DNA of 64,000 nt, taken from Rhynchopus sp. YZ270_cl-10 (Eukaryota; Euglenozoa; Diplonemea; Diplonemida; Diplonemidae). The position numbers and the translations under genes are program-made. Shown here in pieces: positions 21,581 through 32,362 of this stretch. Below the pieces are notes generated by a model. It did not search any database and was not told the DNA's origin. It saw only the letters and a program-made list of their open reading frames with translations. The DNA is taken from assembly GCA_964035575.1 (NCBI GenBank), contig OZ037880.1, positions 434,001-498,000 on the forward strand, given 5' to 3'. Numbering within the stretch: the first letter of the stretch is position 1; every line of letters begins with the position of its first letter.

Positions 21581-24500
21581 GACCACAGTGTGTTGTGTAC
21601 TAAACTGTGAGCATGCAACGCTACGGGGCTCCAGTTGCACGCTCGTACAAGAAAATAAACGAAATGTAAATTAAAAAAATAGGAGAGAAAGATGGACGCA
21701 ACATCCGAACCATAATAATTAGTAAAAATCCGTCGTAGACGTGAAACAACGCGAGTAAGGCGACATCTCTCCAGTGGCGGGGCAAATTCGTTACGTTTGC
21801 ATAATGCAAGTAAACACTTCGGCACACACCACCACCAGATTGACGTCACAACATGAACGAAGCATTTGATATTGAGTGAATACTTTCTCGCTGCTGCATC
21901 TCTACTTCCGGTGTGGAGGCACCGGCGTGTGTCCACCAGCACCTCCAGCGTCTGCGTATGTTGCCTGTTGTGTGTGTGTGTGTGATGGTGTGTGGTGGTG
22001 GTGACGTCAGCTGCAAAGTACATACCACTTCCTCTTCGCGAACGGCGCTCTCACTGATACGGAGGAACACCTGCTCCAGCGACATCTCGTTGATGGTGTA
22101 GTCGCTGATGGTGAGCTCCTCCCGCGATCCCTCCACTGCCCCAAACAGCGCTGCAAGTGTGGCCTCCTTCTTCGGCACCTGGAACGTCAGACGCTGCTGG
22201 GCAGACTCCACAAGCTCAGCTGTCTTCCAGTGCGACGTGACAAAGGCACGCATGCGTGTCTCTGCATCTGCAGAACGCAGCTTCACAGTCAGCTCAAACG
22301 AGTCTCCAAGCTGCTGCTTCAGCCCAGACAGGTCACCCAGGCACTGCAGACGGCCGTCCACCATGATCGTCACACGGTGGTCCAGACGGCTCAACCCCTC
22401 CACCTCCTCCAAGTGGTGCGTCGTCAGGATCACAGACAGCTTCAGGTCAGTGATGGCCTTCTCCAAAGCACCCCACAGAGACCTGCGTGCAAGAGGGTCC
22501 ATTCCTGCAGAGGGCTCGTCCAGCAGCACAGCCGCAGGTCCGCCAATCATCGCAATCGCAACAGAGAGCTTCCGCTTGTTCCCGCCACTCAGCTTGCTGC
22601 TCATCTTCTTCCTGTGGTCCACCAGACCCAGCCCGTTCAGCAGCAGCTCCGTGCTGTCCGCCCTGTGCGACATAGGGATCCCACGCAGGCGTGCGTACAG
22701 GTCCAGGTGCTCCTCGCATGTCAGGTGGTCCAGAAGTGCGTCAAACTGCGGGCAGTATCCCACGTTCTGGCGTGCATGTTCCGCATCAAGCTGCACGTCG
22801 TGGCCTGCAATAAGCGCACGTCCGCTTGTTGGTGCAAACTCCCCACTCAGCATCGACAGTGCCGTTGTCTTTCCTGCACCGTTCGTTCCAAGGAACGCAA
22901 ACAGCTCACCACGGGCAACACCAAACGACAGGTCTGCAACTGCAACCTTCTCCCCCACATTCCCACGCTTCCCAAACACCTTGCGCAGGTTCTGCACCGT
23001 CACAAAGTCGCCTGGGCGTCCGTCTCCCGAGTTCAGAACTTCGCGTGTGTGCTGCTCCACATGCTCGTCTCTGTGGAACGGTGTGCCTCGGCTGCTGAAC
23101 GTGCTCTCCGCTGTGCGCTCGTTGAAGTAGTACACCTGCCCAGACAGCTGGTCACGACACATCAGCCACGCTCCACGGCGGTGCATCACGCAGTCATCAT
23201 CACCGTCCAAAGTAGCGTACTCCTTCGAGTCGAACGCGTCAACTGGTTTGATAAGCAGTCTGGACTCGTCGGTCTCCGAACGACGCGAAAAGATACCTTT
23301 CACTTTAGCCCTCAAGGATGAAGACTCGCACAGCAGCGTCAGGAACATGTAGATCGGTCCACTCACAGCCATGTACAGCATGTCGTATCCTGCAATGTCA
23401 AGATCAAACGGACCCATCAGAGGCCGGTTACCGACAAGTGGGTACAACTTGCGCATGCTCATCTGAAGCAGTCCATCACCAAGTGCGAAGGAGGGGATGA
23501 CACGCAGGATCTTCTGCAGAGTGTGTGCTGCGTCTTCCGTGCTGTCCTGGAACAACAGGTTTTGCACAACAGTCACGGTTACAAAACCAGCAAAGAAGTT
23601 GAAACCCAGCACCGCGTTCTGTGCTGATGTGTGGTCAGCAAACATGAACGAGATCAGGTAACTGCTCCAAGACGCTGCAATTCCGTAGAACAGGAACAGC
23701 AGGAAAGTAGCAATGAAACTCTCAAAATCACCAACAAGCCCGTCCTTTCCTCCCATGAAGAAGACCACAAACGCAAGGAACACAGTGCACATGTACGACG
23801 CAAGGTCAAACAGGAAGGTGCTGCTCCAGTACGCCACGAGGTTTGCACCACTCACCACCTGCACGTGTTTCGCACGGCATTGCTTCTCTTTCACAACAAA
23901 CGAAACAAAGTTCGATGGAATGAACGAGAACGGAATCAGCACGAGAACCGCAAAAATTCCTGCAAACGAAGAGTCCAAAACCTTTCTCTTGAATTCTCCC
24001 ATTGGCAGCGGGTAGTTGTGCACGTCAAGGTTTGCACCTGCTCCCTCACGCATTTTGAGTCTCGCGTTCTCTAGTGCACGCATGCCTGCAGGGAGTCCGT
24101 GGTAGTACGTTTCATTGGCAAGCACGTAAGGCGTAGTGTCGCTCAACGCCACACCGAACGGACGGACGAAGTCGTCATTTGCCCAGTTATCCGGAATAGC
24201 AGCCCACTGAGACAGGTTCACAGGTCCCTGCACATTTGAGTTCACCGTCATGTAGCCTGGGAAGCCCACTTCGACCATGCGCTGCAATTCATCGGATGTT
24301 CCGTATGGAATGGAGGTGTCGTCAAACACATCTGAGCTGAGGGTCAGGTCTGTCTGCGTTGGGTTCTTCTGAGAGGAGATCATCATTGCGAGCAGAATCA
24401 TGAACGCAGGGAAGACGAACTGGAAGCACAGTGTCCTCTTGTCTCTGCGTGCACAGTAGAAACGCTTCATGAACATAGCACGGAACTGGTCAACGTGCAG

Positions 24501-27500
24501 TTCCTTCCCATCCGTTGGCGGATCCTCCTTGTTCGTGATGCTGTACAGTCCACCGAAGTTGCCCTCCATGTTGAGACATGTATCCCTCTGCAGGTTGTTG
24601 AAATCATCACCAGTGGTGCCCAACTTCGCCGGCAAATTGTTCGTAATCGTAGGCATAGAGATGCTGTTGCGCAGATCCTCTTCTGTTGCAGACTTCTCAA
24701 TCTCGATGAAGACCTCCTCAAGTGTGGTGACACCCATCCCACAACCCTCAACACCAAGTGCCTCCTTCTTCTGCTCAAGTGCATCAAACAGAGCAGGGAA
24801 GTTCGAGACAGTCCGCATCGAAGCCAGCACAACATCGCAGTCTGCAACCACGGTAGCGGAGTGCACCCCAGGACCACCCTCGCCGTGCTGGTCCTGCAGA
24901 CGCGTCACCTCCTTCCTGATCTGCGACGGTGTGCTCCCTGCGGCAATGTTCAGCTTGTTTGTTGCAGTCGCAAGTCCCTGTCCACACGGCAGCGAGTCTG
25001 TGGGGATGCGCAGACACAGCTCCGTTCCAGTGCACGACACACGCGACACATCTGCACGTGGCAGGTGCTCCTTCACAAACGACTCCACTGCATCCGGGTC
25101 ACAGCCACGACGCATCGACACAGACATGTTGTAGCCAACTCCAAGACGCGACTTCAGGAAGAACGGCGACCCCCACGAGTGCAGACATCCCTTGTGCATG
25201 ATCGCCACACTGTCGCCCAGCACGTCCGCCTCCTCCATGTAGTGTGTCGTCAGCACAATCACGCGTCCCTTCAGCACAGCAGGGTCACGCAGCAGGTGCC
25301 ACATCGCACGGCGCGACTCAACATCCATGCCCGCAGTCGGCTCGTCAAGGAAGATCAGCTTCGAGCCTCCAATCAGCGCACAGCCCACAGAAAGCTTTCT
25401 CTTCTGTCCGCCAGACAAGGTCTCGCTCCACGCATCCTTCTTCTCAAACAGGTTCACCATCTTCAGCATGTCCACCACGCGTTGTTGCAGCACGGCGGAC
25501 GGCACACCCTTCAAACGCCCGTAGAAGTACAGATGCTCCGAGCACGACAGCCTGTCCCACAGAATGTTGTGCTGGGGACACACACCGATGTTGTTCCGGA
25601 TGCTGTCCATGTCGTCACGGATGCTCTCACCCCAGATCGTGCAGTCCCCGCCTGTTGGTGCGTACATCCCTGTCAGCATGTTGATCAGTGTCGTCTTCCC
25701 AGCACCGTTGTGACCAAGCACACACTGCACCTGACCCTCGTAGAAGCACAGTGCATCGCCACCACCGGGTGCACCGTGCGGCACACCCGCACCAAGGCTG
25801 TCCACAGCAACGAAACGCTCGCCACCCTTGTCAGGGCTTGGGAAGTCCAGACGCAGACCCTCAATGCGCACACGCTCACGCTTGTTCAGTTCAGACCGTG
25901 TCACCTCGTCCAGCTCTGTGTCCACGCACTTCGGCAGCGTCTGTGGGAGGTCCGTGCCTGACTTTCCGATCACACTGTTTCTGCGGTCGCGCTTTGTGCA
26001 GCCCCAGTACGAAGGAGAGAACAGGAACAGCGGGTGGCGCTTCACACCGTACTGCGAGGGCAGCACGTTGTCGCAGTACCAGAACAGGAACAGGTACAGC
26101 GCCACGTCCCCCAACAGCAGCATGAAGCACGTCAGGAACGAGTACCCGTCATGCCGTGTCAGGTCTGCAAAGCTCGATCCAAGTTCATTTGTTTCCGAGT
26201 CAATCACAAGGTCGAGTCCGTTCCCAAACGCAACCGTCGAAGAAATTGATGTGAAGATCTTTGTGCCGGAAGATGCATCGTCACTCAGCCAGAAGCGAGG
26301 AAGCAGCATCATGAACCCCAGCAGCGGTGCAGCAATGGCAGCAATACGTGACTTCGAGAAGAAGACAGAGAACAACATGCCCTGTGCCACGAGTGTTGCC
26401 ACGTACAGCTCAACAAGCACGAACAGCAGAAAAAATGACGACTTCTCAAAGAACGTACCAACACCAATGGCAGCAATGCCAACTGCAGGGAGAGTCAACA
26501 TCAGCAGGTAGCATACGTACCACGACTGCAGGAAGGCTGCCTTTGACAGTCCCATCGTCAGCATACCCTCACGCAAGCGTGTTTCCTTCTCCGTCACCAA
26601 CGCACCAACCATACCAGACATCGGGTACAGGAACGCAAGTGCCAGCACCAGCACAATGAACGGCTTTCCTCCCTTCAGGAAGTTGTGGCTTGTGAACTCC
26701 TTCGTCGGCATCGGGAATGTCACCACATCTGTCCACTCAGCTGACGCACCCTCTGTGAAGTACAGTCCCAACACGTGTTGCAGTGTGCTGAATCCAGAGT
26801 TCACGTATGTCTTCGAAGGGTGTCCTCCAAGACCGAGCTCAAAGGATTCCTTAACTGAGGTGAACGGCGTGCTTGAGTAGTTGAGGCGGATTGTGTAGTC
26901 AAAGTTGTGTGTTGCGAAGTCAATGTTGTCGAGCACCACAATCCCGAGGTTCATGCTGGACTGGTTGAGACTTGTAACGTAGTCAACCGCATCATCCTCT
27001 GAGAACCACACACCAGGGCAGGATGCTTCATCGTGCACGACATCCTCGTACAGAGACGCAAACAGCTTCGACGTGTTCTGGAAGTATGAGATGACACCCT
27101 TCGCCTCGCTGCACGTGCAACCTTCACCAGCAACAAACTGAAGTTTCCCGTTCTTCTTCAGTGCAACGCTATAGTCGTCTTGACCGTTGCCGTTAGTATC
27201 GACACCTTCATACGCAAGCCTGACGATGGATTGCAGAGAGAACAGAACATCAAGTGGCGGCACAGGTGTTGCAGACCTGGTAACCTCTCGGATGTTGTTG
27301 AAGTAGTATGCACGCATTGCTTCATGCGTGTCATTCGTGCTGTCAGTGAAGCTCTTCTTCAGACACAGACGAGGGCCATCGCCCGCATCTGCCGTGGGCC
27401 ACATCGGCATACCACAGTCGCCGTCCATGCATTCCGACAGGTAGGGCGAAGCCTCCTGCTGCTCTGCAGTGTACCCTGTTGTGCACATCACATCACGCAC

Positions 27501-27740
27501 AGCGTCCGTGTAGTTCACAGTGGACGAGTAGTATTCGCCCGCAAGGTGCTTGCTCCCTGTGTCAATGCTCCAGCCTCCCACCATCGCAAGCATCAGCACA
27601 ACCGGCAGCAGCATCTCACAGAGACACACACGCATCTTCCTTGTCTTCAGTCGCAGCGTCTTCTCGCTTGCAAGGTAGAAGTGCAGGCTTTGCTTGTTCT
27701 GAAGCTCATAGCTCTGCAGGTCCATGTGGACACCCTCCAT
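21559..27740 (-). CDS. ABCA-subfamily full transporter, tandem copy 3
   Basis: Start ATG at 27740; exon 1 is 22026-27740 (1,905 codons), then a 74-nt GT-AG intron (21952-22025) with a longer CA/GT microsatellite than its paralogs. The final exon begins in the TLEVLVDT frame; the open frame runs to 21559, but small insertions and deletions relative to copy 2 beyond about 21800 suggest the real stop or a further intron lies earlier. Domains and both ATPase sites match copies 1 and 2. Own variable patches include VTSLNQSSMNLG near residue 270, the linker SMPTITNNLPAKLG after NBD1, a distinct second extracellular loop, and RRSETDESRLLIK before the WW-like module. In other patches it agrees with copy 1 (SSTPFTSVKESFEL). 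Its 5' flank differs from copies 1 and 2 from about 27783, so the duplicated unit ends there. Confidence 0.9.
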
Positions 27741-28668
27741 GGTCACAGGCCTGCGCTGCGGTGGCAAGTGGTGTGCTGGTTTTCTTCAGATGTGCGAAAC
27801 GAGAATAAACTCTATTTGTATTATTTAAGGCAGTTAAAAATGCGCCTGAGAGGTTGTTAAGGGTGGTGTGTGGTGGCAACAAATGGAAAATACAGAGGCA
27901 CTATTTACTTTTGTATAACTACGGCATATAGCCTTTCACATTTTGAAAACACACGTGGAGAGCAAGCTACTGAGGAACAGAACAAAGGGACAACCAGTGC
28001 ACACCGAAAAACATGAACACACAATAATACCCACCCGCCCACCCCCATCCCAAGTCGCTCCCTGGAGGGGAACAAAGCGTTAGCACACATGCAGAGTAAC
28101 CCACATGCCAATTTTTTTTCTCACTTAGCGAATTGCTTTTAGTGAATCGGGTATTACGCGAAAAGAGCAACCCACCTACATGCACAGTGACACTCTTGAC
28201 TACAACATAAAAGGAAATAGGTATCTCCAGAATGGGATTGCTTTCCTATACGCATAGGTTGCCAGGGGACAAGCTACAACCATATGGCGACACAAATGTA
28301 CACACGGATGCCCCTGAAGGGTTTTTCTGAGGGGTTTTCACAAATAACTTATTTCATATGCTTTCTGTTCTGCCGAATAGAACATTATATGATGGGGTTT
28401 TCACAACAAAAAAAAAAAAACATTAACTACGTCACCGAGATGCTGTAGCAGTGACGAGACAAATAAATGAAGTTCAAAGTGCAAAACACTTTCTGCGGAC
28501 GTAGGCTGGACACCAGATCCATCATTTACTTTTTTAATTTTTTTGGCAATCACACGGAGGTATTGTGTGCAGGCACACGGTCAAGCTACCCTATAGAGAC
28601 ACTAAGGTGGTAGTGCAAAAAAAAAAAAAACAAACAAACAAACAAAAACTGGAAACACGAAAAAAAAA

Positions 28669-28704
28669 TTTTGTAAGATGAGTCTAAGCCACGCTCACCT
28701 TTTA
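28669..28704 (-). repeat. Dispersed hairpin repeat, shortened copy
   Basis: Plus strand TTTTGTAAGATGAGTCTAAG then CCACGCTCACC. It keeps the 5' half (TGTAAGATGA-CTAAGC) and the closing TCACC but lacks the second arm of the inner stem. On the minus strand it is followed by a T-run and CAG. Confidence 0.5.
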
Positions 28705-29532
28705 ATGAAGTGAAGAGGGGGGGGTGAGCAAAATGCTGGGAGAAATAAAGAAAGAACCGCCCCTCCTCAGTCCACGCACATAGAAAATCTGAGATGGGGG
28801 GGGAGAATATGCGCTTTTTCTTGTGTTGAATGACGTCCAATTCTTGAGGGAAAATAGAAGTGGCGTTGCTGGAGGGGGGGGATCACCCAGGGTGGGGTGG
28901 AGTCTGTTCACAGCACACAAAAAAAAAGAAGTAAATATGCACCTAAGGCCTCAGCTGCTTCTGGGGAGGAAAAAAAAGTAGATGTATGTGTCTTCTTCAC
29001 ATCTAACAAAAGGGGGTAGCTTTTGCAAAGTGTAAACGTCTCTGCGCGATGCAGGCGTTGAGGGGAAAATAAAAGAGATTGCAAGATGGGCCCAACGGCT
29101 GTGTGTTTACAGTGGGTCGCAATATTACTTCGGTGCGCCGAATAACAATTAGATTTTTTTTTTTTTTTTTTTTTTTTGGTCGAGGGGAATCTGCCTGGAC
29201 AAAAATACCCTCATTTTTCAAATGAAAAGGGCCGTATTAGGGAGGGTGATTCTCGAAAGAATTTGTCACATATGCTAAAGTAAAGAAAGTGAAAGTCGGC
29301 GTGAAAAAATAGTAGAATCTGGTAGGTAAAGTTGTTTTCGTTGATTTGCACACAATCCTCCTGTTTGAGAGCTGATTTGGCGACTGTACCTATACTATCC
29401 CCCCTCTAAAGCAAGCTTCGTAGGAATTTAAAAAAACTAGTGGAGCACACTCTAGGTGTCTACACTACTACAACCAAGTTTTCAAAAAAAAAAAAACTTG
29501 AAATACAACAGCCCGCTCGTGATAGTGTACCA

Positions 29533-29567
29533 AAGTTTGCAAGGTGAACCTTAGTGCCAGTCACCTA
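29533..29567 (-). repeat. Dispersed hairpin repeat
   Basis: Plus strand AAGTTTGCAAGGTGAACCTT then AGTGCCAGTCACCT. Outer arms AAGGTGA/TCACCT pair perfectly; the inner stem is divergent. Confidence 0.5.
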
Positions 29568-30844
29568 AAAAAAAGGGGGGTGATTGGGGGAGGAAACACG
29601 AGAGTGGGGGGGATTTTATAATGCCATTTTGGGTTTCATGTTGGAGTCCTTACATGGGTCTGTTTTTTCTTTCCGGTGGGCGTGCGTACGTGGAAATTAG
29701 ACAAAAAAGGAAAGTGGGCAATAGTTACGGTAATGCTGTCTCCCTTATTTGAAACCACTGCATTCGTGCACCTTTGAGCGATTTGAAGGATCAATTAAGT
29801 TTACTTTCTGAAAAAAAAAGGGGGGGAATTTGAATTTAGGGGGAAAAGAGGGAAAAGAAAAAAAAAAGTTTAGGAGACAAATCCAAACTTTTGTTGACGT
29901 GGTGTGGTTGCCATTTGTGTTCCACTTAGTCAGCCTAAAAACAAAAACAAAAACAAAAAAACAAAAAATTGTGATTTGCGCACCATTTGCAAACATGAAC
30001 AAATGCCTTACCGCTCACTTATTCAGCAGCGAGTGCACGCTGGAGCGGGAGGGAGTGGAGTTTTTTTTTTTAGAATTAACTTTTTTGATAAAATTGTTCG
30101 TTTTTTTGCTGAAAAGGCTTCGATCCAGCAAAATATGGTTCAAAAGAATGTCTGTCCTTATCCCCTTTCTTTGTTTTCGCCCCCCTTTCCCCCCCTTTTT
30201 TTTCACTGGAGACCATTTGCTATCAAGGCGAGTCCAGTGAGCTAACCTCGCTTCGCTCCTAGGTGCTGGGAGACACTGTCCAAAAAATAAAGCACGAAAA
30301 ATATGATGAATCCGCCTCTTGAAAACATCTTTTTGAGAACCCTGTTATGAAATGTGCACAACACTTTTCGTCGGACAAAATAAAATACAGTCGGATTCAA
30401 AAGCAAATATGAACCGTGCAATTTACAATATGCGGGAAATTTGAAAGCATCATATTTTTAAAAAATATGCACACAAAAAGACCATGGGATCTCTAGATAT
30501 ATAAGCAACAATAAGAGTAAGCCATTTTTTCGATACCATTTGCAAAATACAAAAATAATACAAAAAAAATGGGATGGAAAATCACAGAAGGACAACACCC
30601 ACTGGTTGGGTTTCTGGTTACATTCTCTCTCTCTTTTTTTTTTTTTTTTTTTTTTTTTTTGTGGAAATCTGTTCTTAGAGGGTGCCCTCATGCAACAAAA
30701 TAAGGAAAAGGTTTCGATAATGATACCTCACCTTGAAAGCCTTTAAAACGAACCATATTTTGTCAAAACATGCCTTTTCTTGTCAACTCTGTTCGGTGTA
30801 CCTTTCTTATTTCGTGAGAGTGTTTGAAGGTATGGGGGGGTGTT

Positions 30845-30967
30845 GGTGCTATACGGGGCGGGATTTCACAACTTTTCGCAACGTTTCACAACTTTTCACA
30901 CCCACATAAATCAAGCAAAGTATGAAAAGTTGTGAAAAGTTGTGAAAAAACCCCCATATAGCACCAC
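30845..30967. mobile_element. Small fold-back (MITE-like) element with putative target duplication
   Basis: Left arm GGTGCTATAC...TTTCACAACTTTTC is repeated inverted at the right (GAAAAGTTGTGAAA...TATAGCACC). GGTGTT flanks both sides (30839-30844 and 30968-30973), a plausible target-site duplication. The arms themselves contain repeats of TTTCACAACTTTTC. Non-coding; superfamily unassigned. Confidence 0.55.
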
Positions 30968-31030
30968 GGTGTTGATTGATGGTACATTCTCACACCAAAG
31001 TTACAAAAAAATAAAGCAAAAAAAAATCGA

Positions 31031-31063
31031 AAGATAATATGCATCGTGCGCATACACATCTAA
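31031..31063 (-). repeat. Dispersed hairpin repeat, TATGC/GCATA-stem variant
   Basis: Plus strand AAGATAATATGCATCGTGCG then CATACACATCT. Stem TATGC/GCATA around ATCGTGC, ending in ACACATCT like the copy at 54026. Confidence 0.4.
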
Positions 31064-31334
31064 AATCTGTTCTGTTTGTTTCCTTTTTTTTTATGCCATG
31101 CAGGTTTTTGTGTCTCGCCCTTTAATACGCAAACTGCCGGCAGTATGTATCACATTGCGTACCTTTCTCAGGCGTCTTTCTTCAATAGGGAATTTTTTTC
31201 TTCTTGGGGTGGGGGGTGGGAGGCTTTGTGTTCTATAATAAGAGGGGTGTATAGCAATGTATACAAAGAAACCAAAGAGCCTTTCATTTCATTTTTGTTC
31301 TTATCGAAAAGAAGGCGTCGAAAAAAAGAAAATT

Positions 31335-31374
31335 TTTATAAGATGATCCTAAGCCTCTCGTGCTTAGTCACCTT
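31335..31374 (-). repeat. Dispersed hairpin repeat, near-consensus copy
   Basis: Plus strand TTTATAAGATGATCCTAAGC then CTCTCGTGCTTAGTCACCTT. Almost identical to the copy at 31737, 400 nt away, while the flanks differ. That makes this a discrete repeat and not a long duplication. Confidence 0.7.
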
Positions 31375-31736
31375 TTTTAAAAAGGGGGGTTTTTTTTTTG
31401 ACATTTTTGTTGTGTAGATGATGACAATTTTTTTAAAAGTCTTTCAAGAGATTTTCACACACCGCGATGAAGTAAATAAGTGGGAGGGGAAAAAAGGGGT
31501 ATTTTCATGGTACCATTTAGTTAACAATGTATTACCATGTAAAAAATACCATGTATTTCATTTTTAAAAAAAAAAAAATCGAAATACTTCACAGTGTATG
31601 CGATCCGTTACCCTTACTCCCTTGGCTGGATACGCTTTTTCTTGTAGCAATTCGAAAAATTGCAAAATTAAAGGCGTACTATGGAGCTCCGGTAGAGGTG
31701 GGGTAGGGGGAGGGAGATGAATATTAAATAAAAGAA

Positions 31737-31779
31737 AAGTTTATAAGATGATCCTAAGCCTCTCGTGCTTAGTCACCTT
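31737..31779 (-). repeat. Dispersed hairpin repeat, best consensus copy
   Basis: Plus strand GTTTATAAGATGATCCTAAG then CCTCTCGTGCTTAGTCACCTT. On the minus (transcribed) strand it folds fully: AAGGTGA pairs with TCATCTT (one G-U pair) and CTAAGC with GCTTAG around the loop ACGAGAG. It then continues as TATAAAC and a pyrimidine-rich tract without AG for over 40 nt. Confidence 0.7.
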
Positions 31780-32362
31780 AATAAAAATATTAAAAAAAAA
31801 AAAACGGCTGCCGCACCGTACCGTGCATAGCTCACGCATGGGTTGGTTTCTGTTGTTTGTATCGACGTATCACCGTCAAGACTAAAAAGGGTTCTGTACA
31901 CAAAAAAAAAAGGGGGAATAATTGCAGCATATTGACAGGTGCACGAATGGGATCGCCTCATCGCAAATATGGGGGGAAACTTTGTTACGCTGGAAAATTA
32001 TTGAAAAGAAAAAAGAAAAAAAGAAAAAAAAAGACGGCAAAAAAAGATGAATCCACCTCACTGATTTTTTTTTTGTACGAGTTCTCCACAAATGACACGC
32101 AAAAAAAAAAAAAAAAAAAAAACTTGTTGTATTAGTGTAGGCACGGGTGCGCGCACTATTACTACTTGTTTTTCGAAAATATCACACGATTTTTGTTTCT
32201 GGCTTGGAAACATTATATTTTGCTCGGAGTAACAGGCTCCAGGCTCCAAGTAAGGACTCATAAAAAAAAAAAATGTTGAGAAACAGGATGAGCGGCAGTA
32301 CCATGGTTACATCAAGAAAATACACACCAAAAAAAATGCACTCCATTCCCCTTCCCCCTACC

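Larger units (their letters stand above)
27741..32362. other. Long AT-rich spacer without a recognisable gene
   Basis: About 4.6 kb between the ABCA array and the CAX gene. Dominated by A/T homopolymers and G runs. It holds hairpin repeats at 28669, 29533, 31031, 31335 and 31737 and a fold-back element at 30845-30967. All open frames are short, low in complexity and unsupported. Confidence 0.65.

Noticed and set aside
28669-31779. Hairpin repeats as tRNA-derived SINEs or snoRNAs
   Set aside because: No tRNA A/B boxes with proper spacing and no matching C/D or H/ACA box pair in the copies.
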